Assembly (NCBI GenBank): GCA_950097015.1
Contig: CATNEN010000012.1
Coordinates: forward strand, 861,501-925,500
Direction: 5' to 3'
Source: Macrostomum hystrix
Taxonomy: Eukaryota > Platyhelminthes > Macrostomidae
DNA length: 64,000 nt
The notes below the pieces were generated by a model, which did no database searches, was not told the DNA's origin, and worked only from the letters and a program-made list of their open reading frames with translations. The translations under genes and the position numbers were made by a program. Below, in pieces: positions 1-9,644 of the stretch; the stretch's first letter is position 1; every line of letters begins with the position of its first letter.

Positions 1-215
1 CCCTACTCAATTCATTTGCAAACCTCGCTCAAATCATCCTTATCCCTGCTCAAACCAACCGTGTACATAGTCAATTAACTCTTACTCCTACTCAATATGT
101 TTTTATCCCCACTCAAACCATCCTTATCCCTTCTCGATCCATTCTAACCCCTACTCAATCGATTGTAATCCCTGCTCAACCTTTCTTGTCCCTACTCAAT
201 CGATTCGAATTCTTA
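1..215. repeat. degenerate CCCTACTCAA-type tandem repeat
   Basis: Diverged copies of a unit built on CCCTACTCAA or CCCTGCTCAA followed by a short AT-rich stretch (often ATCGATT). It lies just downstream of the 3' end of the minus-strand LDLa membrane-protein gene. No coding signal is seen. Confidence 0.5.
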
Positions 216-402
216 CTTAACACTTCCGTAACTTTGACAGAAGATCGCAAAACACAGATAGTTACAGTATGAGACAATTCTTAAGTCCGAGGACAAGAGC
301 AGGCAGACAGAAACAACGGGTGAACTTCTATTCGAACTGTGAATGAACTAACTGATCGCTCAGAAACTTCACAACTCCTCAGATCGGAAAAGTGCGATTT
401 TT

Positions 403-681
403 TCATCTGAAACTGGCCGAAACAGAGGCTGAGGCTGAGGCTGAGGCTGAGGCTGAGGCTGAGGCGGCTACCGCAGCTGCCGCGCCTGCGGCCTGTGGCG
501 GCTGAATTAGTTCCACCCGCCGATTGGGCACCGCGGCAACGCACCTGTGCTGCATGTAAGAAGCATCGAACTGAAAACCGGAGCCCCCGCCACCGCGATG
601 GGCCGAGTACTGCTCAGGCCGCCAGACTCCGACTGCACCATTGCCGGCGACGGCAACTGGCGGCTGACCCTGATCGAACGA
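403..681 (-). CDS. last exon of LDLa membrane protein
   Basis: Acceptor CCCGCAG at 688-682 joins in phase 0 to the donor after position 5444. The exon encodes the end of the cytoplasmic tail: a Gly-rich patch, a QFDASYMQH segment and a terminal run of Ala-Ser pairs. The Ala-Ser run is encoded by a (GAGGCT)n microsatellite (plus-strand view, about 425-466), so tail length is probably polymorphic. The plus-strand frame that starts at ATG 598 and ends at a GTAATG donor look-alike is its shadow. Confidence 0.6.
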   Translation of the reverse strand, partial: SFDQGQPPVAVAGNGAVGVWRPEQYSAHRGGGGSGFQFDASYMQHRCVAAVPNRRVELIQPPQAAGAAAAVAASASASASASASASVSASFR

Positions 682-3600
682 CTGCGGGATAATTTGAGGA
701 TGAGGTAATGGGATCTAAGAAAAGGGAATAGGATTTAGTATGAAGGATTTAGAGGGAATTTGACTCTAAATCCTAGATCCTTTTTAAATCCTAGAATAAA
801 AAAAGGGTTTCGAATGAGGGAATCCGATTTTGGACAAAGGAATAGGATTAAGGATGAGGGAATAATATTTAGAATTAGGGAAAACATTTTGGATAAGGGA
901 ATAATATCTGGAATTAAGGAAAAAATTTTGGATGAGGGAACAGGATCTGGGATGAGGGAACAGCATCTGAAATGAGTGAACAGGATCTGGGATGAGGGAA
1001 CAGGATCTAGGATGATGGAACAGGATCTGGGATGAGGGAGCAGGATCTGGGATGAGGGAACTGTTTCCAGGATGAGGGAACATGATCTGGGATGAGGGAA
1101 CAGGATCTGGGATGAGGGAACAGGATCTGGGATGAGGGAACAGGATCTGGGATGAGGGAACAGGATCTGGGATGAGGGAACAGGACCTGGGATGAGGGAA
1201 CAGGATCTGGGATGAGGGAACAGAATCTGGGATGAGGGAACAGGATCTGGGATGAGGGAACAGGATCTGGGATGAGGGAACAGGACCTGAGATGAGGGAA
1301 CAGGATCTGAGATTAGGCAAAAGGATCTGAGATGAGGGAACAGGATCTGGGATGAGGGAACAGGATCTAGGATGAGGGAACAGGATCTGGGATGAGGGAA
1401 CAGGACCTGGGAGGAGGGAACAGGACCTGGGATGAGGGAACAGGATCTGGGATGAGGGAACAGGACCTGGGAGGAGGGAACAGGACCTGGGATGAGGGAA
1501 CAGGATCTGGGATGAGGGAACAGGATCTGGGATGAGGGAACAGGATCTAGGATGAGGGAACTGAATCCAGGATGAGGGAACAGGATCTGGGATGAGGGAA
1601 CAGGACCTGAGATGAGGGAACAGGATCTGAGATGAGGGAACAGGATCTGAGATGAGGGAACAGGAATCTGGGATGAGGGAACTGGATCCAGGATGAGGGA
1701 ACAGGATCTGGGATGAGGGAACAGGATCTGGGATGAGGGAACAGGATCTGGGATGAGGGAACAGGATCTGGGATGAGGGAACAGGATCTGGGATGAGGGA
1801 ACAGGATCTGGGATGAGGGAACAGAATCTGGGATGAGGGAACAGGATCTAGAATGAGGGAACTGGATCCAGGATGAGGGAACAGGACCTGGGAGGAGGGA
1901 ACAGGACCTGGGATGAGGGAACAGGATCTGGGATGAGGGAACTGGATCCAGGATGAGGGAACAGGATCTAGGATGATGGAACAGGATCTGGGATGAAGGA
2001 ACAGGATCTGGGAGGAGGGAACAGGATCTGGGATGAGGGAACTGGATCCAGGATGAGGGAACAGGATCTAGGATGATGGAACAGGATCTGGGATGAGGGA
2101 ACAGGATCTGGGATGAGGGAACAGGATCTGGGATGAGGGAACAGGATCTGGGATGAGGGAACAGGATCTGGGATGAGGGAACAGGACCTGAGATGAGGGA
2201 ACAGGATCTGAGATGAGGGAACAGGATCTGAGATGAGGGAACAGGATCTGGGATGAGGGAACAGGATCTAGGATGAGGGAACTGGATCCATGATGAGGGA
2301 ACAGGACCTGGGAGGAGGGAACAGGACCTGGGATGAGGGAACAGGATCTGGGATGAGGGAACTGGATCCAGGATGAGGGAACAGGATCTAGGATGATGGA
2401 ACAGGATCTGGGATGAGGGAACAGGATCTGGGAGGAGGGAACAGGATCTGGGATGAGGGAACTGGATCCAGGATGAGGGAACAGGATCTAGGATGATGGA
2501 ACAGGATCTGGGATGAGGGAACAGGATCTGGGATGAGGGAACAGGATCTGGGATGAGGGAACAGGATCTGGGATGAGGGAACAGGATCTGGGATGAGGGA
2601 ACAGGACCTGAGATGAGGGAACAGGATCTGAGATGAGGGAACAGGATCTGAGATGAGGGAACAGGATCTGGGATGAGGGAACAGGATCTAGGATGAGGGA
2701 ACTGGATCCAGGATGAGGGAACAGGACCTGGGAGGAGGGAACAGGACCTGGGATGAGGGAACAGGATCTGGGATGAGGGAACTGGATCCAGGATGAGGGA
2801 ACAGGATCTAGGATGATGGAACAGGATCTGGGATGAGGGAACAGGATCTGGGATGAGGGAACAGGATCTGGGATGAGGGAACTGGATCCAGGATGAGGGA
2901 ACAGGATCTAGGATGATGGAACAGGATCTGGGATGAGGGAACAGGATCTGGGATGAGGGAACAGGATCTGGGATGAGGGAACAGGATCTGGGATGAGGGA
3001 ACAGGATCTGGGATGAGGGAACAGGACCTGAGATGAGGGAACTGGATCCAGGATGAGGGAACAGGATCTGAGATGAGGGAACAGGATCTGGGATGAGGGA
3101 ACAGGATCTAGGATGAGGGAACTGGATCCAGGATGAGGGAACAGGACCTGGGAGGAGGGAACAGGACCTGGGATGAGGGAACAGGATCTGGGATGAGGGA
3201 ACTGGATCCAGGATGAGGGAACAGGATCTAGGATGATGGAACAGGATCTGGGATGAGGGAACAGGATCTGGGATGAGGGAACAGGATCTGGGATGAGGGA
3301 ACTGGATCCAGGATGAGGGAACAGGATCTAGGATGATGGAACAGGATCTGGGATGAGGGAACAGGATCTAGGATGATGGAACAGGATCTGGGATGAGGGA
3401 ACAGGATCTGGGATGAGGGAACAGGATCTGGGATGAGGGAACAGGATCTGGGATGAGGGAACAGGATCTGGGATGAGGGATAAGGGCTTATGCCGATGGG
3501 ATGCGTTTAAATATTCTAGAAAGAATAATAAATCAAAGCGATGCATCGGGGATTTGAGTTGCGACCAGTTGAAGAGGCAGGTTAAGAGATTAGCCCACAC

Positions 3601-6600
3601 GGGAAGCAGGACTTGGGAAAACTGTGGGGGAATTTCTACACGGATTTTGTGGGAAGAATTCAGTTGTCACAGAAGGTCCCAGAAATCGGACTAGCTCGGG
3701 ATTTTGACAAGCTAAGGCCGTATTGTTCCAGAGAAATGTGCTTCAACCCAGTTTTAAGACGCGACTAGCGCCATCCGCTTTCCGAAGAAAAGCTGTAGCC
3801 AACCTTCACACACGCCAGGCCACGGCTTGGAATTTGATTTCACTAGGAAGTAGGGACAGCACGCTTATTGATGGCTTTGGGATTGGGCCAGGCGCTTGCG
3901 TGAGTGTATCGGTTATTACCTTGAGGATTCAGGTAGTAGCTCAAGGGATTCAGGGGTAACTCAAGGGATTCAGGGGGTAGCTGAAGGGATTCAGGGGGTA
4001 GCTCAAGGGATTCAGGGTGTAGCTGAAGGGATTCAAGGTGTAGCTGAAGGGATTCAGAGGGTAGCTCAAGGGATTCAGGGGGTAGCTCAAGGGATTCAAG
4101 GTGTAGCTTAAGGGATTCAGGGAGTAGCTCAAGGTATTCAGGGAGTAGCTGAAGGGATTCAGGGAGTAGCTCAAGGTATTCAGGGAGTAGCTGAAGGGAT
4201 TCAGGGAGTAGCTCAAGGTATTCAGGGAGTAGCTGAAGGGATTCAGGGAGTAGCTCAAGGGATTCAGGGGGTAGCTCAAGGGATTCAAGGTGTAGCTGAA
4301 GGGATTCAGGGAGTAGCTCAAGGGATTCAGGGGGTAGCTCAAGGGATTCAGGGGGTAGCTCAAGGGATTCAGGGGGTAGCTCAAGGGATTCAAGGTGTAG
4401 CTGAAGGGATTCAGGGGGTAGCTCAAGGTATTCAGGGAGTAGCTGAAGGGATTCACGGAGTAGCTCAAGGGATTCAGGGGGTAGCTCAAGGTATTCAGGG
4501 AGTAGCTCAAGGGATTCAAGGTGTAGCTGAATGGATTCAGAGGGTAGCTCAAGGGATTCAGGGAGTAGCTCAAGGGATTCAGGGAGTAGCTCAAGGGATT
4601 CAGGGAGTAGCTCAAGGGATTCAGGGGGTAGCTCAAGGGATTCAAGGTGTAGCTGAATGGATTCAGAGGGTAGCTCAAGGGATTCAGGGAGTAGCTCAAG
4701 GGATTCACGGAGTAGCTCAAGGGATTCAGGGGGTAGCTCAAGGGATTCAAGGTGTAGCTGAAGGGATTCAGGGGGTAGCTCAAGGTATTCAGGGAGTAGC
4801 TGAAGGGATTCACGGAGTAGCTCAAGGGATTCAGGGGGTAGCTCAAGGTATTCAGGGAGTAGCTCAAGGGATTCAAGGTGTAGCTGAATGGATTCAGAGG
4901 GTAGCTCAAGGGATTCAGGGAGTAGCTCAAGGGATTCAGGGAGTAGCTCAAGGGATTCAGGGAGTAGCTCAAGGGATTCAGGGGGTAGCTCAAGGGATTC
5001 AAGGTGTAGCTGAATGGATTCAGAGGGTAGCTCAAGGGATTCAGGGAGTAGCTCAAGGGATTCAGGGAGTAGCTCAAGGGATGACATAATAATGAAATTT
5101 AATATATATCTAATTACACCTGCTTCGATTTGGCCAGATGTGCAGCCGACAGCACAGCCGCAGCTCTTGCGCGGCGCATCTAAAGGCTGCGTACGGCTGT
5201 TCAGTCCATGGACTGGGTGGACGCCACACCCACCCTCAATTACCCCAGCTAATGCTGGTACCCATTTAACCGCTGGATGAGCTGAAGCAATGCAGATTTA
5301 ATGCAGTTAAGTGTCTTTCTAAATGACACAAATTGTCCCAGTGGAGTCGGGAATCGAACCCCTGACCTTTCAGTCGCGAGTCTGACGCTCTAGCCGCGAG
5401 GCTACAACCTACAAAAACACTGCCCTGAACGAACCCCAATCACTTCGAAGTAGCCGGAGTCCTCTTGGACGTTCACTAAGTTCACGTCGCGTCGCTGCCG
5501 CTGCTGCTGAGGCTGCTGCTGCCGCTGCTGCTGAGGCTGCTGCTGCTGCTGCTGCTGTTGCCACCGCCGCCGCTGCTCCTGCCGCGGGTGCAGCTGGACC
5601 AGAACAGGCTCCAGCGGCTGCCCAGCATCCCTGTTGTCTTGCAGCTGCCGGCCGAGTGGGCTGTCGCCAGACGCAGCCTTGGCAGCCTTCCGGTCAGCGG
5701 CGGCAATGCGAGCTGCTTCAGCCTGAGCGGACCACGGCGGCTGCTGACGTTGGCGATGGCGGTGGCGGTGTCGCCGGCTGCCGCTGAGATCGTTCAGCTC
5801 CTCCTTGGCGGCGTCTTCGCCGCTAGAGGCCAAGCTACTGTTGGACTTGGAAATTGGAAACAACAATGAAACAGAAATTAATCAACACGATTGAATGGCT
5901 TGGCGGCCAACCAATGATTTGACTGGCGTCTCACCGAAGAGCAGCTGCGGTGTCGGAGGACCAGCAGAGCTGTTTGAATTACTAGGAATGCCAACAGCAC
6001 GACAATCGTCAGCGAGGTGCCGACTGCCCACCAAACTGTGCCGTGACCGCTGATGAACACTGCTGAAGGATTGGGGACTGACTGACTGACTGACTGACTG
6101 ACTGACTGGCACAAGCGATAAAATTCAACACGCAGACATCCTACTGGCAGTAGTGCAGCAGAATATTTTACCTTCTTTTCCCCGCCGCCTCTCCCGACAG
6201 AAAGTGGCGTCCTCGTCAGCGCCAGAGTCGCAGTCGGCCCGACCGTCGCAGACCAGGCGCAGCGGGATGCAGTTGGCGTGGTTGTCGCACCTGAACGGGC
6301 AAGGCCGCTGCCGTCCTGATTGACGGCATTCAGGTGATAATAACAAGTGTTACAATTCCCAGATTGCTTAGCTCATGTTTAACTCATAGTTAGCTTTGAT
6401 TTGCCTTATATTTAGCTCATGAGTCATGACTGTTCTTATGCATTGCAATGATTAGATTTTTGTTTAGCTCTTCATTAGCATCATGTTTAGCTCATGATTA
6501 GCATTATGTTTAGCTCATTGTTAGCATCATGTTTAGCTCATGATTAGCATTATGTTTAGCTCATTGTTAGCATCATGTTTAGCTCATGATTAGCATTATG

Positions 6601-8253
6601 TTTAGCTCATTGTTAGCATCATGTTTAGCTCATGATTAGCATTATGTTTAGCTCATTGTTAGCATCATGTTTAGCTCATTGTTAGCATCATGTTTATGTT
6701 TAGCTCATTGTTAGCATCATGTTTAGCTCATTGTTAGCATCATGTTTAGCTCATTGTTAGCATAATGTTTAGCTCATTATTAGCATAATGTTTAGCTCAT
6801 TGTTAGCATAATGTTTAGCTCATTGTTAGCATCATGTTTAGCTCATGCTAAGCCTCACCGGTGCTGCCGCGGCCAGCCGTGGGTCTGGCTGTGACGTCCT
6901 TGATCTCCGATCCGCTGATGGGTACCAGCAGCTGCAGATGGCCGCCAGCCGAAGCATCTGCCAGAGCTTCGTCGAAGTACGGCAGTCTCGAGCACAGGCC
7001 GCACGCGGCAGCTGGACCATCGGCACTGTCATCATCGCCGGGCACCAGCAGGATCGTCTGGTCGGCGGCCGCGGTGGCTCCGCAGAGCCGAGCGGCGACA
7101 GTCTTGGCCGACGGCAGGGGGCGTTGAAAGTGAACGCATGGTGACACGCGCTGGTGCATGTCCTTGCCGAGGACCATGGCGCCCCGCTGCTGCTGCTTCT
7201 GCCGACCCGGCTGAAAGGTTTTTATCAACACGAACCACTGAGACAATTGCATAGAAGCCCATCAAATTTTGAAGGCTAGAATTTTCCCACTTTTTTTAAA
7301 TAAATATTTCTGAAATCTGAATCTGCCCGAATTTAAATCAGTCCACTTTCAGAAATCCCGAATTTAAATCAGTCCACTTTCAGAAATCCCGAATTTAAAT
7401 CAGTCCACTTTGAGAAATCCCGAATTTAAATCAGTCCACTTTCAGAAATCCCGAATTTAAATCAGTCCACTTTCAGAAATCCCGAATTTAAATCAATCCA
7501 CTTTCAGAAATCCCGAATTTTTATCTGTCCGTTATCAGTAAATCCCGAATTTTTATCTGTCCGTTATCAGTAAATACCGAATTTTTTATCTGTCCGTTAT
7601 CAGTAAATACCGAATTTTTATCTGTCCGTTATCAGTAAATACCGAATTTTTATCTGTCCGTTATCAGTAAATACCGAATTTTTATCTGTCCGTTATCAGT
7701 AAATACCGAATTTTTATCTGTCCGTTATCGGTAAATCCCGACTTTTTTTTTCTGTCCGTTATCGGTAAATCCCGATTTTTTTTCTGTCCCTTATCGGTAT
7801 ATCCTGAATTTTGATCAGTCCGTTATCGGTAAATCCTGAATTCTAATCAATTCATTTTCGTAAATCCATGAATTCCTCATTCGAATTCAGAAAACAAAAC
7901 ATTTTGCAATTTGAATGAGCGTCGAATGCATCTAAACAAACTCACGTTTGGCCAACCGCTGCCAGTGCTGCCATTGTCCGACTTTCCGGGACCCAGGAAC
8001 AGCCGGTACATGACTGACGAGGACCTTCTATCGGGCCGAGGCAGAAGCTCGGACAGCGGCATGCGAACAAGGATGTGGCTCACAGCTTTCGAGCGGCTGC
8101 CGCACTGCGCCAGTAGATCCCGGCCGCGACTTCGCAGTCCCGAGAGCCGAATGTGCAAGTCGGCACCGACCCCAAACGTCGGCAACTGCAGGCGGCTGCT
8201 GTCCCAGTCCAGGCAGATGGTGCCCGGCTCGCACTGCAGCCCACAGGAGCCGT
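403..8253 (-). CDS. single-pass membrane protein with LDL-receptor class A domain (5' end not found)
   Basis: Six exons: 8253-7946, 7210-6859, 6315-6172, 6062-5935, 5845-5444 and 681-403 (stop TGA at 405-403). All have GT-AG borders and all five junctions agree in phase (0, 1, 1, 0, 0), giving 536 residues. Order: two Cys-containing ectodomain exons that at best resemble divergent CUB domains; one LDLa domain with six cysteines and an acidic calcium-binding end; a transmembrane helix followed by RHR; a His/Arg-, Gln- and Ala/Ser-rich cytoplasmic tail. The first exon seen starts inside a codon, so a signal peptide and further exons must lie at higher coordinates. Domain order recalls NETO-like or LRP12-like receptors, but the CUB assignment is weak and I give no symbol. 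The last intron is 4.8 kb and holds two minisatellites and a SINE. Confidence 0.75.
921..3480. repeat. 20-bp minisatellite with 420-bp higher-order period
   Basis: About 128 copies of GATGAGGGAACAGGATCTGG and variants, more degenerate at the left edge (760-920). From about 1860 to 3480 the variant units (GGATCC-containing, GATGATGGA-containing, GGAGGAGGG-containing) recur every 420 bp, that is 21 units: for example the block at 1921 recurs at 2341, 2761 and 3181. It lies in the last intron of the LDLa gene. Confidence 0.95.
3481..3929. other. unique intronic spacer
   Basis: Non-repetitive sequence between two arrays in the last intron of the LDLa gene. I see no exon with matching splice phase and no RNA gene. 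Confidence 0.5.
3930..5085. repeat. 21-bp minisatellite with 357-bp higher-order period
   Basis: About 55 copies of a 21-bp unit (GGATTCAGGGAGTAGCTCAA plus G). Variant blocks such as the GTGTAGCTGAATGG unit recur at 4521 and 4878, which is 357 bp or 17 units. Because 21 is a multiple of three, two minus-strand frames stay open for more than 370 codons as 7-residue repeats; these are not taken as genes. Confidence 0.95.
5085..5408 (-). mobile_element. tRNA-derived SINE, copy 1
   Basis: Read on the minus strand it starts at 5408 with GTTGTAGCC, an A-box-like segment, then a B box (GGTTCGATTCC at about 5352-5362). A 230-bp body follows with AAATGGGTACCAGCATTAGC, GGGGTAATTGAGGGTGGGTG and CTGTGCTGTCGGCTGCACAT, then an AT-rich tail near 5090. 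The same order of blocks occurs on the plus strand at 61820. The tRNA part cannot form an acceptor stem, so this is a SINE head and not a working tRNA. Confidence 0.8.
5444..5845 (-). CDS. cytoplasmic-tail exon of LDLa membrane protein
   Basis: A 134-codon exon, phase 0 at both ends. Acceptor TTTCCAAG ends at 5846; donor GAA|GTGATT follows 5444. It encodes SNSSLASSGED, a His/Arg stretch (RHRHRHRQRQ), an Ala/Lys helix-like part and a Gln run of about 8 followed by QQQRQQQPQQQ. The Gln codons form a CAG/CTG-type repeat on the opposite strand (5500-5565). The exon ends with an acidic DSGYFE motif that might be a phosphorylation or docking site (inference). Confidence 0.65.
5935..6062 (-). CDS. 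transmembrane exon of LDLa membrane protein
   Basis: 128-nt exon (2 nt plus 42 codons). It encodes about 24 hydrophobic residues (WWAVGTSLTIVVLLAFLVIQ and onward) followed by the stop-transfer sequence RHR and a CSS segment. Acceptor CCTTCAG ends at 6063; donor TCG|GTGAGA follows 5935. A (GACT)n stretch at 6079-6105 lies just upstream of the acceptor. Confidence 0.75.
6172..6315 (-). CDS. LDL-receptor class A exon
   Basis: 144-nt symmetric exon (phase 1 to phase 1), the usual form for shuffled extracellular modules. Six cysteines with the LDLa spacing, the central CIP and VCDGRADCDSGADED block with acidic calcium ligands, then FC and a basic RERRRGKE juxtamembrane stretch. Known LDLa modules bind calcium and protein or lipoprotein ligands. 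Confidence 0.85.
6470..6840. repeat. 23-bp minisatellite in LDLa gene intron
   Basis: About 16 copies of TTTAGCTCATTGTTAGCATC plus ATG, with a degenerate start from about 6370. It lies between the LDLa exon and the second Cys exon, ending about 20 bp from the donor at 6858. Confidence 0.9.
6859..7210 (-). CDS. ectodomain exon 2 of LDLa membrane protein
   Basis: 352 nt with acceptor CCTTTCAG ending at 7211 and donor ACCG|GTGAGG after 6859. It encodes a Gln/Lys-rich start, then cysteines spaced as PCVHF, RLCGA and ACGLCSRL. The pattern is only weakly like a CUB domain. Plus-strand frames over this stretch are shadows. Confidence 0.65.
7325..7860. repeat. 31-bp minisatellite with two subfamilies
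   Basis: The left part (7325-7520) repeats a unit with AAATCAGTCCACTTTCAGAA; the right part (7520-7860) repeats a related unit with TTATCTGTCCGTTATCAGTA. Both have period about 31 bp and share the frame nATCnGTCCnnTnTCnGnAAAT, so one array has shifted from one unit type to another. It sits in an intron of the LDLa gene. Confidence 0.9.
7946..8253 (-). CDS. ectodomain exon 1 (first exon seen) of LDLa membrane protein
   Basis: 308 nt; acceptor ATCCACAG ends at 8254 and donor AAC|GTGAGT follows 7946. It encodes a Cys-rich start (GSCGLQCEPGTICLDW), a LAQCGSRSKAVSHILVRM segment and VMYRLFLGPG. The last two resemble the third Cys region and end of a CUB domain, but a canonical CUB start is missing. 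It begins with two nucleotides of a split codon, so an upstream exon exists that I could not locate. Confidence 0.65.
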
Positions 8254-8289
8254 CTGTGGATAGGATTTCAATATTAGCATTGTGCCTCA

Positions 8290-8850
8290 ATGAGCAGCAA
8301 TAAGCATCGTCTCACAATGAGCAGTCGTCAAGATACCATGTCACTCGGTGAGCAGCCGTCAAGATCCCGTATCCCACAATGAACAGCCGTCAAGATCCCA
8401 TGTACTTCTGAGAGCATCCGTCAAGATCCATGTCCCATATAATGAACAGCGTCAAGATCCATGTCCCATAATGAACAGCCGTCAAGATACCATGTCCCTA
8501 TGTGAGCAGCCGTCAAGATATCATTTACTTCTGTGAGCATCCGTCAAGATCCATGTCCCACAATGAACAGTCATCAAGATCCCATATACCTCTGTGAGCA
8601 GTCGTCAAGATCCCATATACCTCTGTGAGCAGTCGTCAAGATCCCATATACCTCTGTGAGCAGTCGTCAAGATCTTATATACCTCTTTGAGCAGTCGTCA
8701 AGATCCCATATACCTCTGTGAGCAGTCGTCAAGATCCGATATACCTCTGTGAGCAGTCGTCAAGATCCCATATACCTCTTTGAGCAGTCGTCAAGATCCC
8801 ATATACCCCTGTGAGCAGTCGTCAAGATCCTATGTCCCTATGAGTATCTG
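8290..8850. repeat. 31-bp minisatellite upstream of first LDLa-gene exon seen
   Basis: About 18 copies of GTCAAGATCCCATATACCTC plus TGTGAGCAGTC, degenerate at the left end. It presumably lies in the next intron of the minus-strand gene. Confidence 0.9.
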
Positions 8851-9640
8851 TCAGGATCATGTCCCTGCATTTTCTTCCTGGCAGTTTATGTGCTGGAATG
8901 CGGCACGAAGTACAGTACATGGATTGTAACATTGAACAAAGGAACTCGCAATACAGAAAAATGACCCAGAAAACTGCCGTGTGCGATATTAGCCTGTGAT
9001 GGGGTGGGCTGAGCAGGCAGTTTGAGAAGCTCGCTTGCCTGCAGCCTAAAGAGTCTTTAAAGCTTCCTGTTTCCAACTGCCATTTTCTCAACCTAAGCAT
9101 TATAATCTGCTAACTGCTTTCCTGTCAAATTTAGTAATATAAAGTCATTATTCCTTTTTTATGACCAGGCGGTTAAATATTTACTACTAATAATACTGAT
9201 TTATTCAAGCATAATACAGATTAACGAATGCATCCGGTCAGTTAGAAGAAGACCTTACAGGGTCTTTGATCTAGGAATAATTTCTAATCCTCATTCGAGT
9301 CAATTTAAATATCCAAAGGGCTTCTGTTGAACGAATAAACATGCTTTTGATGGAATTAACTGCTTGCCCTTTGCCATTTAATACAGAATACATTTGCCTA
9401 TTTGTTACTGTCTACCTGTAAATATTCGATTCGATATCAACAGGAATAGGGCCGCGTGCACTTGAGCACAGCATGATTATCATTTCTCAATCCGTCTCAT
9501 CCTTCTGAATCTCCTTTCCCCTCATTCTGTCGATCTTCTCAACTTCTCGCTGTCTTCTCTCTGCGTCTCTTCGTTTTTTCTCACCCCCCTTCCTTAATGA
9601 ATCACGCTATCTAGTATCCTATCCTATAGTGGAATCCCTA
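8851..9640. other. unique sequence, no gene assigned
   Basis: A minus-strand frame runs 9100-8822 but has no phase-matched splice sites, no clear signal peptide and no recognisable domain. I could not make it the missing upstream exon of the LDLa gene. Confidence 0.4.
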
Positions 9641-9644
9641 TCCC

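Noticed and set aside
598-708. Plus-strand exon look-alike (ATG to a GTAATG donor)
   Set aside because: The minus-strand last exon of the LDLa gene explains the same bases with phase-matched splicing and a stop.
3843-5087. 414- and 375-codon minus-strand frames with 7-residue repeats
   Set aside because: Product of the 21-bp array (a multiple of three) inside an intron of the LDLa gene.
8822-9100. Upstream exon of the LDLa gene on the minus strand
   Set aside because: No donor leaving one nucleotide of a split codon was found, and there is no plausible signal peptide in frame.
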